Origin: Clostridia bacterium
GTDB lineage: Bacteria; Bacillota; Clostridia; Christensenellales; Aristaeellaceae
NCBI GenBank assembly: GCA_017469605.1
Contig: JAFUGB010000082.1
Coordinates: forward strand, 1-5,883
Direction: 5' to 3'
Length of the DNA stretch: 5,883 nt
The position numbers were made by a program, and so were the translations under genes. Numbering within the stretch: the first letter of the stretch is position 1; every line of letters starts with the position of its first letter. Shown piece after piece: positions 1 through 5,022 of the stretch. Under the pieces are notes generated by a model, which worked only from the letters and a program-made list of their open reading frames with translations, was not told the DNA's origin and did not search any database.

Positions 1-514
1 CAGACCGGGAAATATAGCTTTTGCTCACATAGCCGGTCAAACCGCTGTTGGCCGCGGTGATCAGATACCAGCCGCTGATCTCGCCGGAAAGGATCACCGA
101 TTCTCCCCGGGCCAGGCTGCCCAGCGCGGTATATTGGGTCCCAGGGCCGGTGCGCACGTTCAGCGCTTCGGTGCCGGTGACGGTGCCATATCTTCCGGCG
201 GGCAGCGCGTTAAAGGAGGCGCCCCAATTGTCGCTGGTGTCATAGCTGATTATCTTTAGGAAATTTTTACTCATATAGCCGGTTACGGTGCCATCCAGCG
301 TGGCAATCTGGTACCAGTTGCCGCTTTCGCCCGTTACGCGCACCTGGCCATCCCGGGGCAGGCTGCCCAGCCAGGCATATTCGGTGCCCGGGCCGCTGCG
401 GATATTCAGCACGTCGGTGTTGTATACCTGAGCGTAGGTTTCGGCCTGGGCCGCGGCGCTCATGCCCAGCGCCAGGCAAAGGGCAAGCATCCATGCCGTC
501 AGTGTCTTTTTCAT
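1..514 (-). CDS. Secreted protein with tandem bacterial SH3 domains, partial (C-terminus beyond the left edge)
   Basis: The reading frame is open from an ATG at 514 leftwards to base 1, giving 171 visible residues without a stop. A GGAGGA ribosome site (plus-strand 522-527) lies 7 nt upstream. Residues 1-24 form a classic signal peptide: MKK, a hydrophobic stretch, then AQA before a likely cut at A24/E25. Two SH3b-type repeats follow at about residues 35-86 and 117-168. They share the core LN(I/V)R(S/T)GPGT, then LGSL, a G-WY motif and GY(M/V)SK near the end. A linker of about 30 residues (87-116) separates them. In this family such domains bind cell wall or surface polymers and often sit beside a hydrolase or peptidase domain, which could lie past the edge. 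The protein is probably exported and wall-associated; its catalytic role, if any, is unknown. It is transcribed divergently from the transporter operon. Confidence 0.88.
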   Translation of the reverse strand, partial: MKKTLTAWMLALCLALGMSAAAQAETYAQVYNTDVLNIRSGPGTEYAWLGSLPRDGQVRVTGESGNWYQIATLDGTVTGYMSKNFLKIISYDTSDNWGASFNALPAGRYGTVTGTEALNVRTGPGTQYTALGSLARGESVILSGEISGWYLITAANSGLTGYVSKSYISRS

Positions 515-550
515 GGCGGATTCCTCCATTGGGATGTTTCTGTCTATATA

Positions 551-564
551 ACGCGCCAGCGCGT
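551..564. repeat. GC-rich inverted repeat in the divergent control region
   Basis: ACGCGC (551-556) and GCGCGT (559-564) are perfect reverse complements separated by CA. The repeat lies just downstream of the predicted start of the SH3 transcript. It could be a small hairpin in that mRNA leader or a protein binding site; the sequence does not decide between these. Confidence 0.4.
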
Positions 565-580
565 CGGTTTCATCCCGTCC

Positions 581-609
581 AGTATAACAAAATAACAAAA
601 AATGTTCAA
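581..609 (-). promoter_or_regulatory. Sigma-A type promoter for the SH3-domain gene
   Basis: Read on the minus strand there is a -35 TTGAAC (609-604), a 17-nt A/T-rich spacer and a -10 TATACT (586-581). The -10 matches consensus at 5 of 6 positions and the -35 at 4 of 6. Transcription would begin near 574, giving a leader of roughly 60 nt before the ATG at 514. The placement and spacing suit the SH3 gene and no better candidate was seen upstream of it. Confidence 0.65.
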
Positions 610-613
610 GATG

Positions 614-680
614 TTCTCCTTTCCTGTTTTGCACCCGCCGTCGGGGCGCGGCATAGGATGCCGCAGAACGGAAAGGAGGG
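614..680 (+). promoter_or_regulatory. Structured mRNA leader that pairs with the ribosome site of the ABC ATPase gene
   Basis: CTCCTTTCC (616-624) pairs perfectly with GGAAAGGAG (670-678). After one bulged base (T625) the stem continues with 626-630 against 665-669, including one G-U pair. Inside are two further hairpins: CCCG/CGGG (634-637 with 642-645) and a 7-bp stem GCGGCAT/ATGCCGC (648-654 with 658-664, loop AGG). The whole would form a three-way junction. The 3' strand of the outer stem includes the AGGAG that serves the TTG start at 689, so folding would hide the ribosome site. This suggests translational control by a ligand, temperature or protein. I could not match it to a known riboswitch class; in particular the conserved thiamine pyrophosphate elements are absent. 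The structure comes from hand pairing only, with no energy calculation. Confidence 0.5.
672..680 (+). promoter_or_regulatory. Ribosome binding site that fixes the TTG start of the ABC ATPase
   Basis: AAAGGAGGG is a strong Shine-Dalgarno match ending 8 nt before TTG 689. The next in-frame ATG (701) would leave about 20 nt of spacing, and the upstream ATG at 602 has no ribosome site, so TTG 689 is preferred. The site is also the 3' arm of the leader stem. Confidence 0.75.
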
Positions 681-688
681 AACCCGTT

Positions 689-1447
689 TTGATCGTCGAT
701 ATGAAAGGCGTGCGAAAGCTCTACCAATCCCCGGAGGGCGAAATCGGCGCGCTTGAGGATATAACCTTCTCCATTGAAGAAGGAGAATTCATCAGCATTG
801 TGGGTCCCAGCGGCTGCGGTAAAACCACGCTGCTCAGCATCGTTGCGGGGCTGGAGGCGCCCAGCAGCGGAGAAATATGGGTGGACGGCGCCATCAGCCG
901 CGGCGTGAATCCCAAGATCGGCTACATGCCCCAGCGGGACCAGCTGTTTGCCTGGCGGTCCATCTGGGATAACGTCAATCTGGGCCTGGAAATACAGGGC
1001 CGCCGGGACGCGGAGCACGAGGGCTTTGTCCGCACGCTGCTGGAACGCTACGGCCTTGCGCGGTTTTCGGACTGCGTGCCGGCCCAGCTGTCTGGCGGTA
1101 TGCGCCAGCGCTGCGCACTGATCCGCACCCTGGCCACCGGCCCGCGTATTCTGCTGCTGGATGAGCCCTTTTCGGCCCTGGATTATCAGACCAGGCTCAG
1201 TGTGGCGGGGGATATCCACAGCATCATCAAAAAAGAAGGAAAAACCGCCATCCTGGTTACCCATGATATTTCGGAGGCCGTCAGCATGTCTGACCGGGTG
1301 GTTGTGCTGTCGGCCAGGCCCGGAACGCTTAAGTGCATTGTGAACCAGCCGGAGCTGCATGATCTTTCGCCCATGCAGCGTCGGGACCACGCGCTGTTTC
1401 AGCGGTATTTTAATCAGATATGGAAGGAGATCGATATCAGTGCCTGA
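689..1447 (+). CDS. ABC transporter ATP-binding protein (nitrate/sulfonate/NMT1-type importer)
   Basis: This 252-residue cytoplasmic ATPase powers the importer encoded by the next two genes. All nucleotide-binding motifs are present: Walker A GPSGCGKTT (39-47), Q-loop glutamine in YMPQ (Q82), signature LSGGM (134-138), Walker B ILLLDEP (154-160), D-loop SALD (162-165) and H-loop histidine in VTHD (H192). The PSGCGKTT and DEPFSALD forms and the total length fit the SsuB/TauB/ThiZ-like group. The TTG start is chosen because AGGAGGG lies 8 nt upstream; starting at ATG 602 would add 29 residues that do not resemble the family. Its stop overlaps the permease start by 8 nt, indicating one operon with translational coupling. 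The leader in front of it may control translation of the whole unit. The substrate cannot be told from the ATPase alone. Confidence 0.93.
   Translation: MIVDMKGVRKLYQSPEGEIGALEDITFSIEEGEFISIVGPSGCGKTTLLSIVAGLEAPSSGEIWVDGAISRGVNPKIGYMPQRDQLFAWRSIWDNVNLGLEIQGRRDAEHEGFVRTLLERYGLARFSDCVPAQLSGGMRQRCALIRTLATGPRILLLDEPFSALDYQTRLSVAGDIHSIIKKEGKTAILVTHDISEAVSMSDRVVVLSARPGTLKCIVNQPELHDLSPMQRRDHALFQRYFNQIWKEIDISA
1424..1430 (+). promoter_or_regulatory. Ribosome binding site that fixes the GTG start of the permease
   Basis: AAGGAGA lies within the last codons of the ATPase gene and ends 9 nt before GTG 1440. The first in-frame ATG (1449) would be about 18-19 nt away, so GTG is the better start. Confidence 0.7.
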
Positions 1448-2252
1448 TATGCTTTCGGCCGAGCGCGCCCAATACCTGAAGCGCCGCGTCCGTTCCCGGC
1501 GGGCCGTGCTGTGCGCGCAGCTGGCGCTGCTGGTCCTGATCTTCGTGCTGTGGGAAACAGCGGCAAGACTGAAATGGATTGATCCCTTCATCACCAGCAG
1601 CCCTTCCAGGATCTGGAAAACCTTCCGCAATCTGTACGCTTCCGGTGATCTTTTCCGACATTTGGGCGTATCCTGTATTGAAACGGTGGCGGGATTCACC
1701 CTGGGTACCGTGGCGGGCACGCTGATTGCCGTGCTGCTCTGGTGGTTTCCGGCGCTGCGGCGCGTGCTGGACCCCTATTTGGTGGTGCTCAACTCGCTGC
1801 CCAAAACAGCGCTGGGCCCCATTTTCATCGTTTGGATGGGCGCGGGCCCGGGGGCCATCATCGCCATGACGCTGGCCATTTCGCTGATCGTTACCATTCT
1901 GGAGGTGCTGAACGGATTCAGCGCTGTGGACCCGGGCAAGATCAACCTGATGAAAACCCTGGGCGCCAGTCGGCTGCAAACGCTGACGAAGCTGGTGATC
2001 CCGGCCAACGCCGCCACCTTTGTCAACGCCCTCAAGGTCAATGTGGGCCTTTCCTGGGTGGGCGTGATCATGGGCGAATTCCTGGTATCCCGGGCGGGCT
2101 TGGGCTATCTGATCGTGTATGGCTCGCAGGTATTCAAAATGGATCTGGTGATGGCCACCGTTATCCTTCTGCTGATTGCGGCGGCAGGCATGTACCAGGG
2201 CGTGCTGCTGCTGGAAAAGGCGCTCAAAAAACATTTGGGGGTATCCGCATGA
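1440..2252 (+). CDS. ABC transporter permease, SsuC/TauC-like (BPD_transp_1 family)
   Basis: This 270-residue inner membrane protein is the channel of the importer. About six hydrophobic segments can be seen: roughly residues 22-42, 76-100, 112-133, 138-157, 193-212 and 236-258. The cytoplasmic coupling loop (EAA-type) is at about 167-188, with the typical LGAS (174-177) and a terminal IP (187-188). The sequence LNSLPKTALGP (117-127) is characteristic of permeases for sulfonate, nitrate and NMT1-type systems. Only one permease gene is present, so a homodimer is expected. GTG 1440 is chosen over upstream starts because of the AAGGAGA site; it gives a short arginine-rich cytoplasmic N-terminus. 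It overlaps the ATPase stop by 8 nt and the binding protein start by 4 nt (ATGA). The family is clear; the substrate is unknown. Confidence 0.93.
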   Translation: MPDMLSAERAQYLKRRVRSRRAVLCAQLALLVLIFVLWETAARLKWIDPFITSSPSRIWKTFRNLYASGDLFRHLGVSCIETVAGFTLGTVAGTLIAVLLWWFPALRRVLDPYLVVLNSLPKTALGPIFIVWMGAGPGAIIAMTLAISLIVTILEVLNGFSAVDPGKINLMKTLGASRLQTLTKLVIPANAATFVNALKVNVGLSWVGVIMGEFLVSRAGLGYLIVYGSQVFKMDLVMATVILLLIAAAGMYQGVLLLEKALKKHLGVSA

Positions 2253-3232
2253 AGAAAATCACTGCCGTATTGCTGATCCTGCTGCTGATGGGTATGCTGC
2301 CCGGCGCGGTGGGGGAGGAGCTGACCCGCGTGCGTGTCAGCGAGGTGACGCACTCGGTGTTCTATGCGCCGCAGTATGCCGCTTTGGCGCTGGGCTTTTT
2401 TGAGGAGGAAGGGCTGGCCGTTGATCTGATCAACGGCGGCGGCGCCGATAAGGTGATGACCTCGGTGCTCACCGGGGAGGTCGATATCGGCCTGGCCGGG
2501 CCGGAAGCCTGCATCTATGTGCTGCTGGAGGGCCATGACGACGCGCCCCAGGTATTCGCCCAGCTGACCTGCCGGGACGGCTCCTTCCTGGTGGGCAGGG
2601 AAAAAGAGACGTTTTCTTGGGAAAACCTGCGGGGCAAGCATATTATCGGCGGCCGCAAGGGCGGCATGCCTGAAATGACGCTGGAATACGTAATGAAGCA
2701 GCACGGCGTGATCCCCCATGAGGATGCCGACGTGGATACCTCGGTGCAGTTTAATATGATGGCCGGGGCGTTTATCGGCGGCGACGCTGATTATGTGGCG
2801 CTGTTTGAGCCCACGGCCACCGAAGCTGAGCTGGCAGGCCAGTGCGTGGTGCTTACCTCCATCGGTGAGGAGAGCGGCGAGATCCCGTACACCGCTTACT
2901 TTGCCAAACAGAGCTTCCTGCGCGATGGGGCCGATATCGTTCAGCGCTTTACCAACGCGGTGGCCCGGGGACAGCAGTGGGTATATGAGCACACGGACGA
3001 GGAGGTTGCCCAGGCCATCCTGTCGGCCTTCCCCGATACGTCGCTTGAGGTCATGACCCGCGTGGTGGCCCGTTACCGCGGCATTGAAGCCTGGAACCGT
3101 ACGCCCGTCATGAAGCAGGAAGCGCTGGAAATGCTGGAAACCGTTATGGAAAGCGCCGGTGAACTGGAAAGCCGGGTGGAATTTGAAGCGCTGGTGGATA
3201 ATTCCTTCGCGCAGCGGGGGACGGAAAAATAG
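2249..3232 (+). CDS. ABC transporter substrate-binding protein, NMT1/THI5-like
   Basis: This 327-residue exported protein should capture the ligand outside the membrane for the importer. Residues 1-22 form a signal peptide (MKK, a leucine-rich core, then AVG before EE). No cysteine follows the core, so it lacks the lipobox usual for Gram-positive binding proteins. The mature part starts with VSEVTHSVFYAPQYAAL (30-46), which has the shape of the ligand-pocket opening of NMT1/THI5-like and SsuA-like proteins. GEVDIGLAGPEA (76-87), a lobe-crossing region with GGRKGGMPE (134-142) and a C-terminal LVDNSFA (315-321) follow family patterns. The CCCFC motif of yeast THI5 is absent. The start overlaps the permease stop as ATGA, with a weak GGGGG 7 nt upstream, so translation is probably coupled. 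It is the last gene before the terminator. Possible ligands include pyrimidines, sulfonates, nitrate or flavins; none is demonstrated. Confidence 0.9.
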   Translation: MKKITAVLLILLLMGMLPGAVGEELTRVRVSEVTHSVFYAPQYAALALGFFEEEGLAVDLINGGGADKVMTSVLTGEVDIGLAGPEACIYVLLEGHDDAPQVFAQLTCRDGSFLVGREKETFSWENLRGKHIIGGRKGGMPEMTLEYVMKQHGVIPHEDADVDTSVQFNMMAGAFIGGDADYVALFEPTATEAELAGQCVVLTSIGEESGEIPYTAYFAKQSFLRDGADIVQRFTNAVARGQQWVYEHTDEEVAQAILSAFPDTSLEVMTRVVARYRGIEAWNRTPVMKQEALEMLETVMESAGELESRVEFEALVDNSFAQRGTEK

Positions 3233-3242
3233 GCTTTGCCCC

Positions 3243-3284
3243 AAAAAACGTCTTGCTCTTTTTAAAGGGCAAGCCGTTTTTTTT
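3243..3284 (+). terminator. Intrinsic terminator of the ABC importer operon
   Basis: Ten nucleotides CTTGCTCTTT (3252-3261) pair with AAAGGGCAAG (3264-3273), with one G-U pair. Beyond a single T/C mismatch, AAAAAACG (3243-3250) pairs with CGTTTTTT (3275-3282). The run of eight T (3277-3284) follows. It begins 10 nt after the binding protein stop. The A-run on the left would also allow some termination in the other direction, but no minus-strand gene is seen here. Confidence 0.9.
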
Positions 3285-3306
3285 ATGCATCAAAATGTCC
3301 AAATCA

Positions 3307-3335
3307 TTGACGAACAGGAATTTTTTTTATATGAT
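3307..3335 (+). promoter_or_regulatory. Sigma-A type promoter for the nadK-nfnA-nfnB operon
   Basis: The -35 is TTGACG (3307-3312) and the -10 TATGAT (3330-3335), each 5 of 6 to consensus, with a 17-nt spacer containing eight consecutive T. Transcription would start near 3342, about 28 nt before the nadK ATG. It lies 22 nt after the T-run of the upstream terminator, so the two operons are cleanly separated. Confidence 0.8.
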
Positions 3336-3370
3336 GGAAACGCTATATTGATTAAGGAGAGAAACGGCGG

Positions 3371-4162
3371 ATGCAATTCTGGCTCTATCCCAATCCCACC
3401 TCGGCGGAGGCGCAGGCGTTGGCCGGTATGCTGGCTGAAAAGCTGGGAAACCAGGTGGCCGAAAAGCCTGAGGACGCCAATATCGTCATCGTGCTGGGCG
3501 GGGACGGCACCATGCTGCGGGCCGTGCGCGCGCTGCATACGGTAAACAAGCCCTTCTGGGTCGTCAACTGCGGCCATTTGGGATACCTGAGCGATTGCGA
3601 TAAGGCCGACGCGCTGCCCGCGCTGGAAAAAATCCTTCAGAGTGAGTTCCACCTGGAATACCGCACGCAGATTGGCGGTACGCTGATGGATGGACGCGGG
3701 GTCACCGCGCTGAACGAACTGCTGTTCCACCGGGGCGCCTGCGTGCATACATTGCAGATCAGCGTGCAGGTCAACGGCAGCCTGGCGCTCCGGTATCGGG
3801 GGGACGGGCTGATCGTGTGCACGCCATCGGGGTCCACAGCCTATAATCTTTCGGCGGGCGGACCGGTGCTGATGCCGGAAATGGAATTGCTTGCGCTGAC
3901 GCCCATCTGCGCCCAGTCGCTCTCTGCCGTGCCCATCGTGGTATCGGCCCATGATCGGGTGGGCATCTCCTGGCGGATGGCTGACCGGGAGGGCAAGGAC
4001 GAATGGCCCGACCTGACGGCTGACGGATCGCAGAAGCTGCTGCTGCCGCTGGAGGGCAGCTTGGAAATCAGCGAACCCATGCCGCCGGTTATGCTGGTGC
4101 GTACCCAGGACGCCGACTTTTATGGACGTTTGCAGCACCGGATGCACTGGAACGCGGAGTGA
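3371..4162 (+). CDS. nadK: NAD kinase (ATP/polyphosphate-NAD kinase)
   Basis: This 263-residue cytoplasmic enzyme phosphorylates NAD+ at the 2' hydroxyl of the adenosine ribose to give NADP+. The hallmark GGDGT (43-47) is present with its catalytic aspartate. Then come NCGHLGYL (66-73), the NE pair (N115, E116), and the second conserved block GDGLIVCTPSGSTAY (144-158) leading into SAGGP (161-165). A late DG (218-219) and a C-terminus ending in FYGRLQHRMHWN (250-261) also match the family, as does the length. The usual TPTGST is TPSGST here, a mild change. AAGGAG (3354-3359) lies 11 nt upstream, a little far but acceptable. The gene follows its own promoter and is 18 nt ahead of nfnA. This arrangement suggests that NADP+ synthesis is co-expressed with the enzyme that reduces it. 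Confidence 0.95.
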   Translation: MQFWLYPNPTSAEAQALAGMLAEKLGNQVAEKPEDANIVIVLGGDGTMLRAVRALHTVNKPFWVVNCGHLGYLSDCDKADALPALEKILQSEFHLEYRTQIGGTLMDGRGVTALNELLFHRGACVHTLQISVQVNGSLALRYRGDGLIVCTPSGSTAYNLSAGGPVLMPEMELLALTPICAQSLSAVPIVVSAHDRVGISWRMADREGKDEWPDLTADGSQKLLLPLEGSLEISEPMPPVMLVRTQDADFYGRLQHRMHWNAE

Positions 4163-4180
4163 CCGCAAGGAGAAGGATCT

Positions 4181-5020
4181 ATGAATAGAATTTTGGAAAA
4201 AACACCGCTCAATCCCACTGTGACCCGCATGGTGATCGACGCGCCCCTGGTGGCTAAAAAGTCCGAGCCCGGCCAGTTTGTGATCCTGCGGGTCAGCGAG
4301 GAAGGCGAGCGCATCCCGCTGACAGTGTCCGATTTTGACCGGGAAAAAGGAACGGTTACCATCATCTTCCAAATTGTGGGCGGGACCACCGAAAAGCTCA
4401 ATCACCTGAACGCCGGGGATATGCTGCATGATTTTGTGGGTCCCCTGGGCCGCCCCACCGAAACCGAAGGGCTGAAAAAGGTGGCTGTGGTGGGCGGCGG
4501 CGTGGGCTGCGCCATTGCGTATCCCGTGGCCAAAAAGCTGCATGCGCAGGGCTGCCAGGTGCATTCCATTGTGGGCTTCCGTTCCCGGGATCTGGTGATC
4601 CTGGAAAAGGAGTTTGAAGCCGTTTCCCATCGCTTCTGCCGCATGAGCGACGATGGCACCTTTGGCGAAAAGGGCCTGGTGACCGACGCGCTGCGAAAGC
4701 TTTTGGAGGCCGGCGAGCAATATGACGAGGTCATTACCATTGGCCCCCTGATCATGATGAAGTTTGTTTGCAAACTGACCGCGGAATTCCATGTGAAAAC
4801 CGTTGCCAGCATGAATCCCATCATGATCGACGGCACCGGCATGTGCGGCTGCTGCCGCTTGACGGTGGGCGGCAAAATGCGCTTTGCCTGTGTGGACGGC
4901 CCGGACTTTGACGGCCATGAAATCGATTTTGACGAGGCCATGGCCCGCAGCTCGGCCTATCGTGATTTTGAACGCCAGGCCCGCGAGAAAGCCTGCAATC
5001 TGTTTCGGGAGGTGCGCTGA
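4181..5020 (+). CDS. nfnA: NfnA, small subunit of NADH-dependent reduced ferredoxin:NADP+ oxidoreductase
   Basis: This 279-residue protein belongs to the ferredoxin-NADP reductase-like family often labelled sulfide/dihydroorotate dehydrogenase-like. With NfnB it forms a cytoplasmic flavin-based electron-bifurcating complex that couples NADH and reduced ferredoxin oxidation to NADP+ reduction. The N-terminal FAD domain has RIPLT (44-48). The nucleotide domain begins with VAVVGGGVGCA (101-111). Near the C-terminus D217, C222, C225 and C237 have the spacing of the aspartate plus three cysteines that hold the [2Fe-2S] cluster in characterised NfnA, followed by VDGPDFDGH (238-246). An additional cysteine, C224, sits between two ligands. 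AGGAG (4168-4172) is 8 nt before the ATG. The gene is 18 nt after nadK and 2 nt before nfnB. A related role as PyrK-like or SudB subunit is possible, but the partner and iron-sulfur motif favour NfnA. Confidence 0.88.
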   Translation: MNRILEKTPLNPTVTRMVIDAPLVAKKSEPGQFVILRVSEEGERIPLTVSDFDREKGTVTIIFQIVGGTTEKLNHLNAGDMLHDFVGPLGRPTETEGLKKVAVVGGGVGCAIAYPVAKKLHAQGCQVHSIVGFRSRDLVILEKEFEAVSHRFCRMSDDGTFGEKGLVTDALRKLLEAGEQYDEVITIGPLIMMKFVCKLTAEFHVKTVASMNPIMIDGTGMCGCCRLTVGGKMRFACVDGPDFDGHEIDFDEAMARSSAYRDFERQAREKACNLFREVR

Positions 5021-5022
5021 TC

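Noticed and set aside
470..490. Lipobox (LALC, residues 10-13) in the SH3 protein
   Set aside because: The cysteine is in the middle of the hydrophobic core, too early, and the preceding residue is Leu rather than Gly/Ala/Ser; a normal AQA signal peptidase I site follows.
267..494. A 75-codon minus-strand frame inside the SH3 gene
   Set aside because: It is in a different frame from the SH3 protein, which has the signal peptide, repeats and ribosome site.
602..688. ATG at 602 as an upstream start for the ABC ATPase
   Set aside because: It has no ribosome site (preceded by AACAAAAA), adds 29 residues foreign to the family, and would place coding sequence across the structured leader.
590..688. 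Thiamine pyrophosphate, flavin, purine or guanidine riboswitch
   Set aside because: The conserved elements of these classes (for example CTGAGA for thiamine pyrophosphate) are not present; only generic pairing is visible.
1437..2234. A 265-codon minus-strand open frame opposite the permease gene
   Set aside because: Very rich in His and Gln with no hydrophobic or conserved pattern; a shadow of the permease.
1742..2248. Upstream extension of the substrate-binding protein frame into the permease gene
   Set aside because: The extension is out-of-frame permease sequence with low-complexity Gly/Arg/His composition; a proper signal peptide begins at ATG 2249.
2105..3244. A 379-codon minus-strand open frame opposite the substrate-binding protein gene
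   Set aside because: Same shadow pattern: His/Gln/Arg-rich, no signal or domain, and it runs through the end of the permease gene and the entire binding protein gene.
3290..4918. A 542-codon open frame on the minus strand across nadK and nfnA
   Set aside because: It is antisense to two clearly recognised genes, is rich in His, Gln, Ala and Gly as expected for an antisense shadow of GC-rich coding DNA, and shows no known motif.
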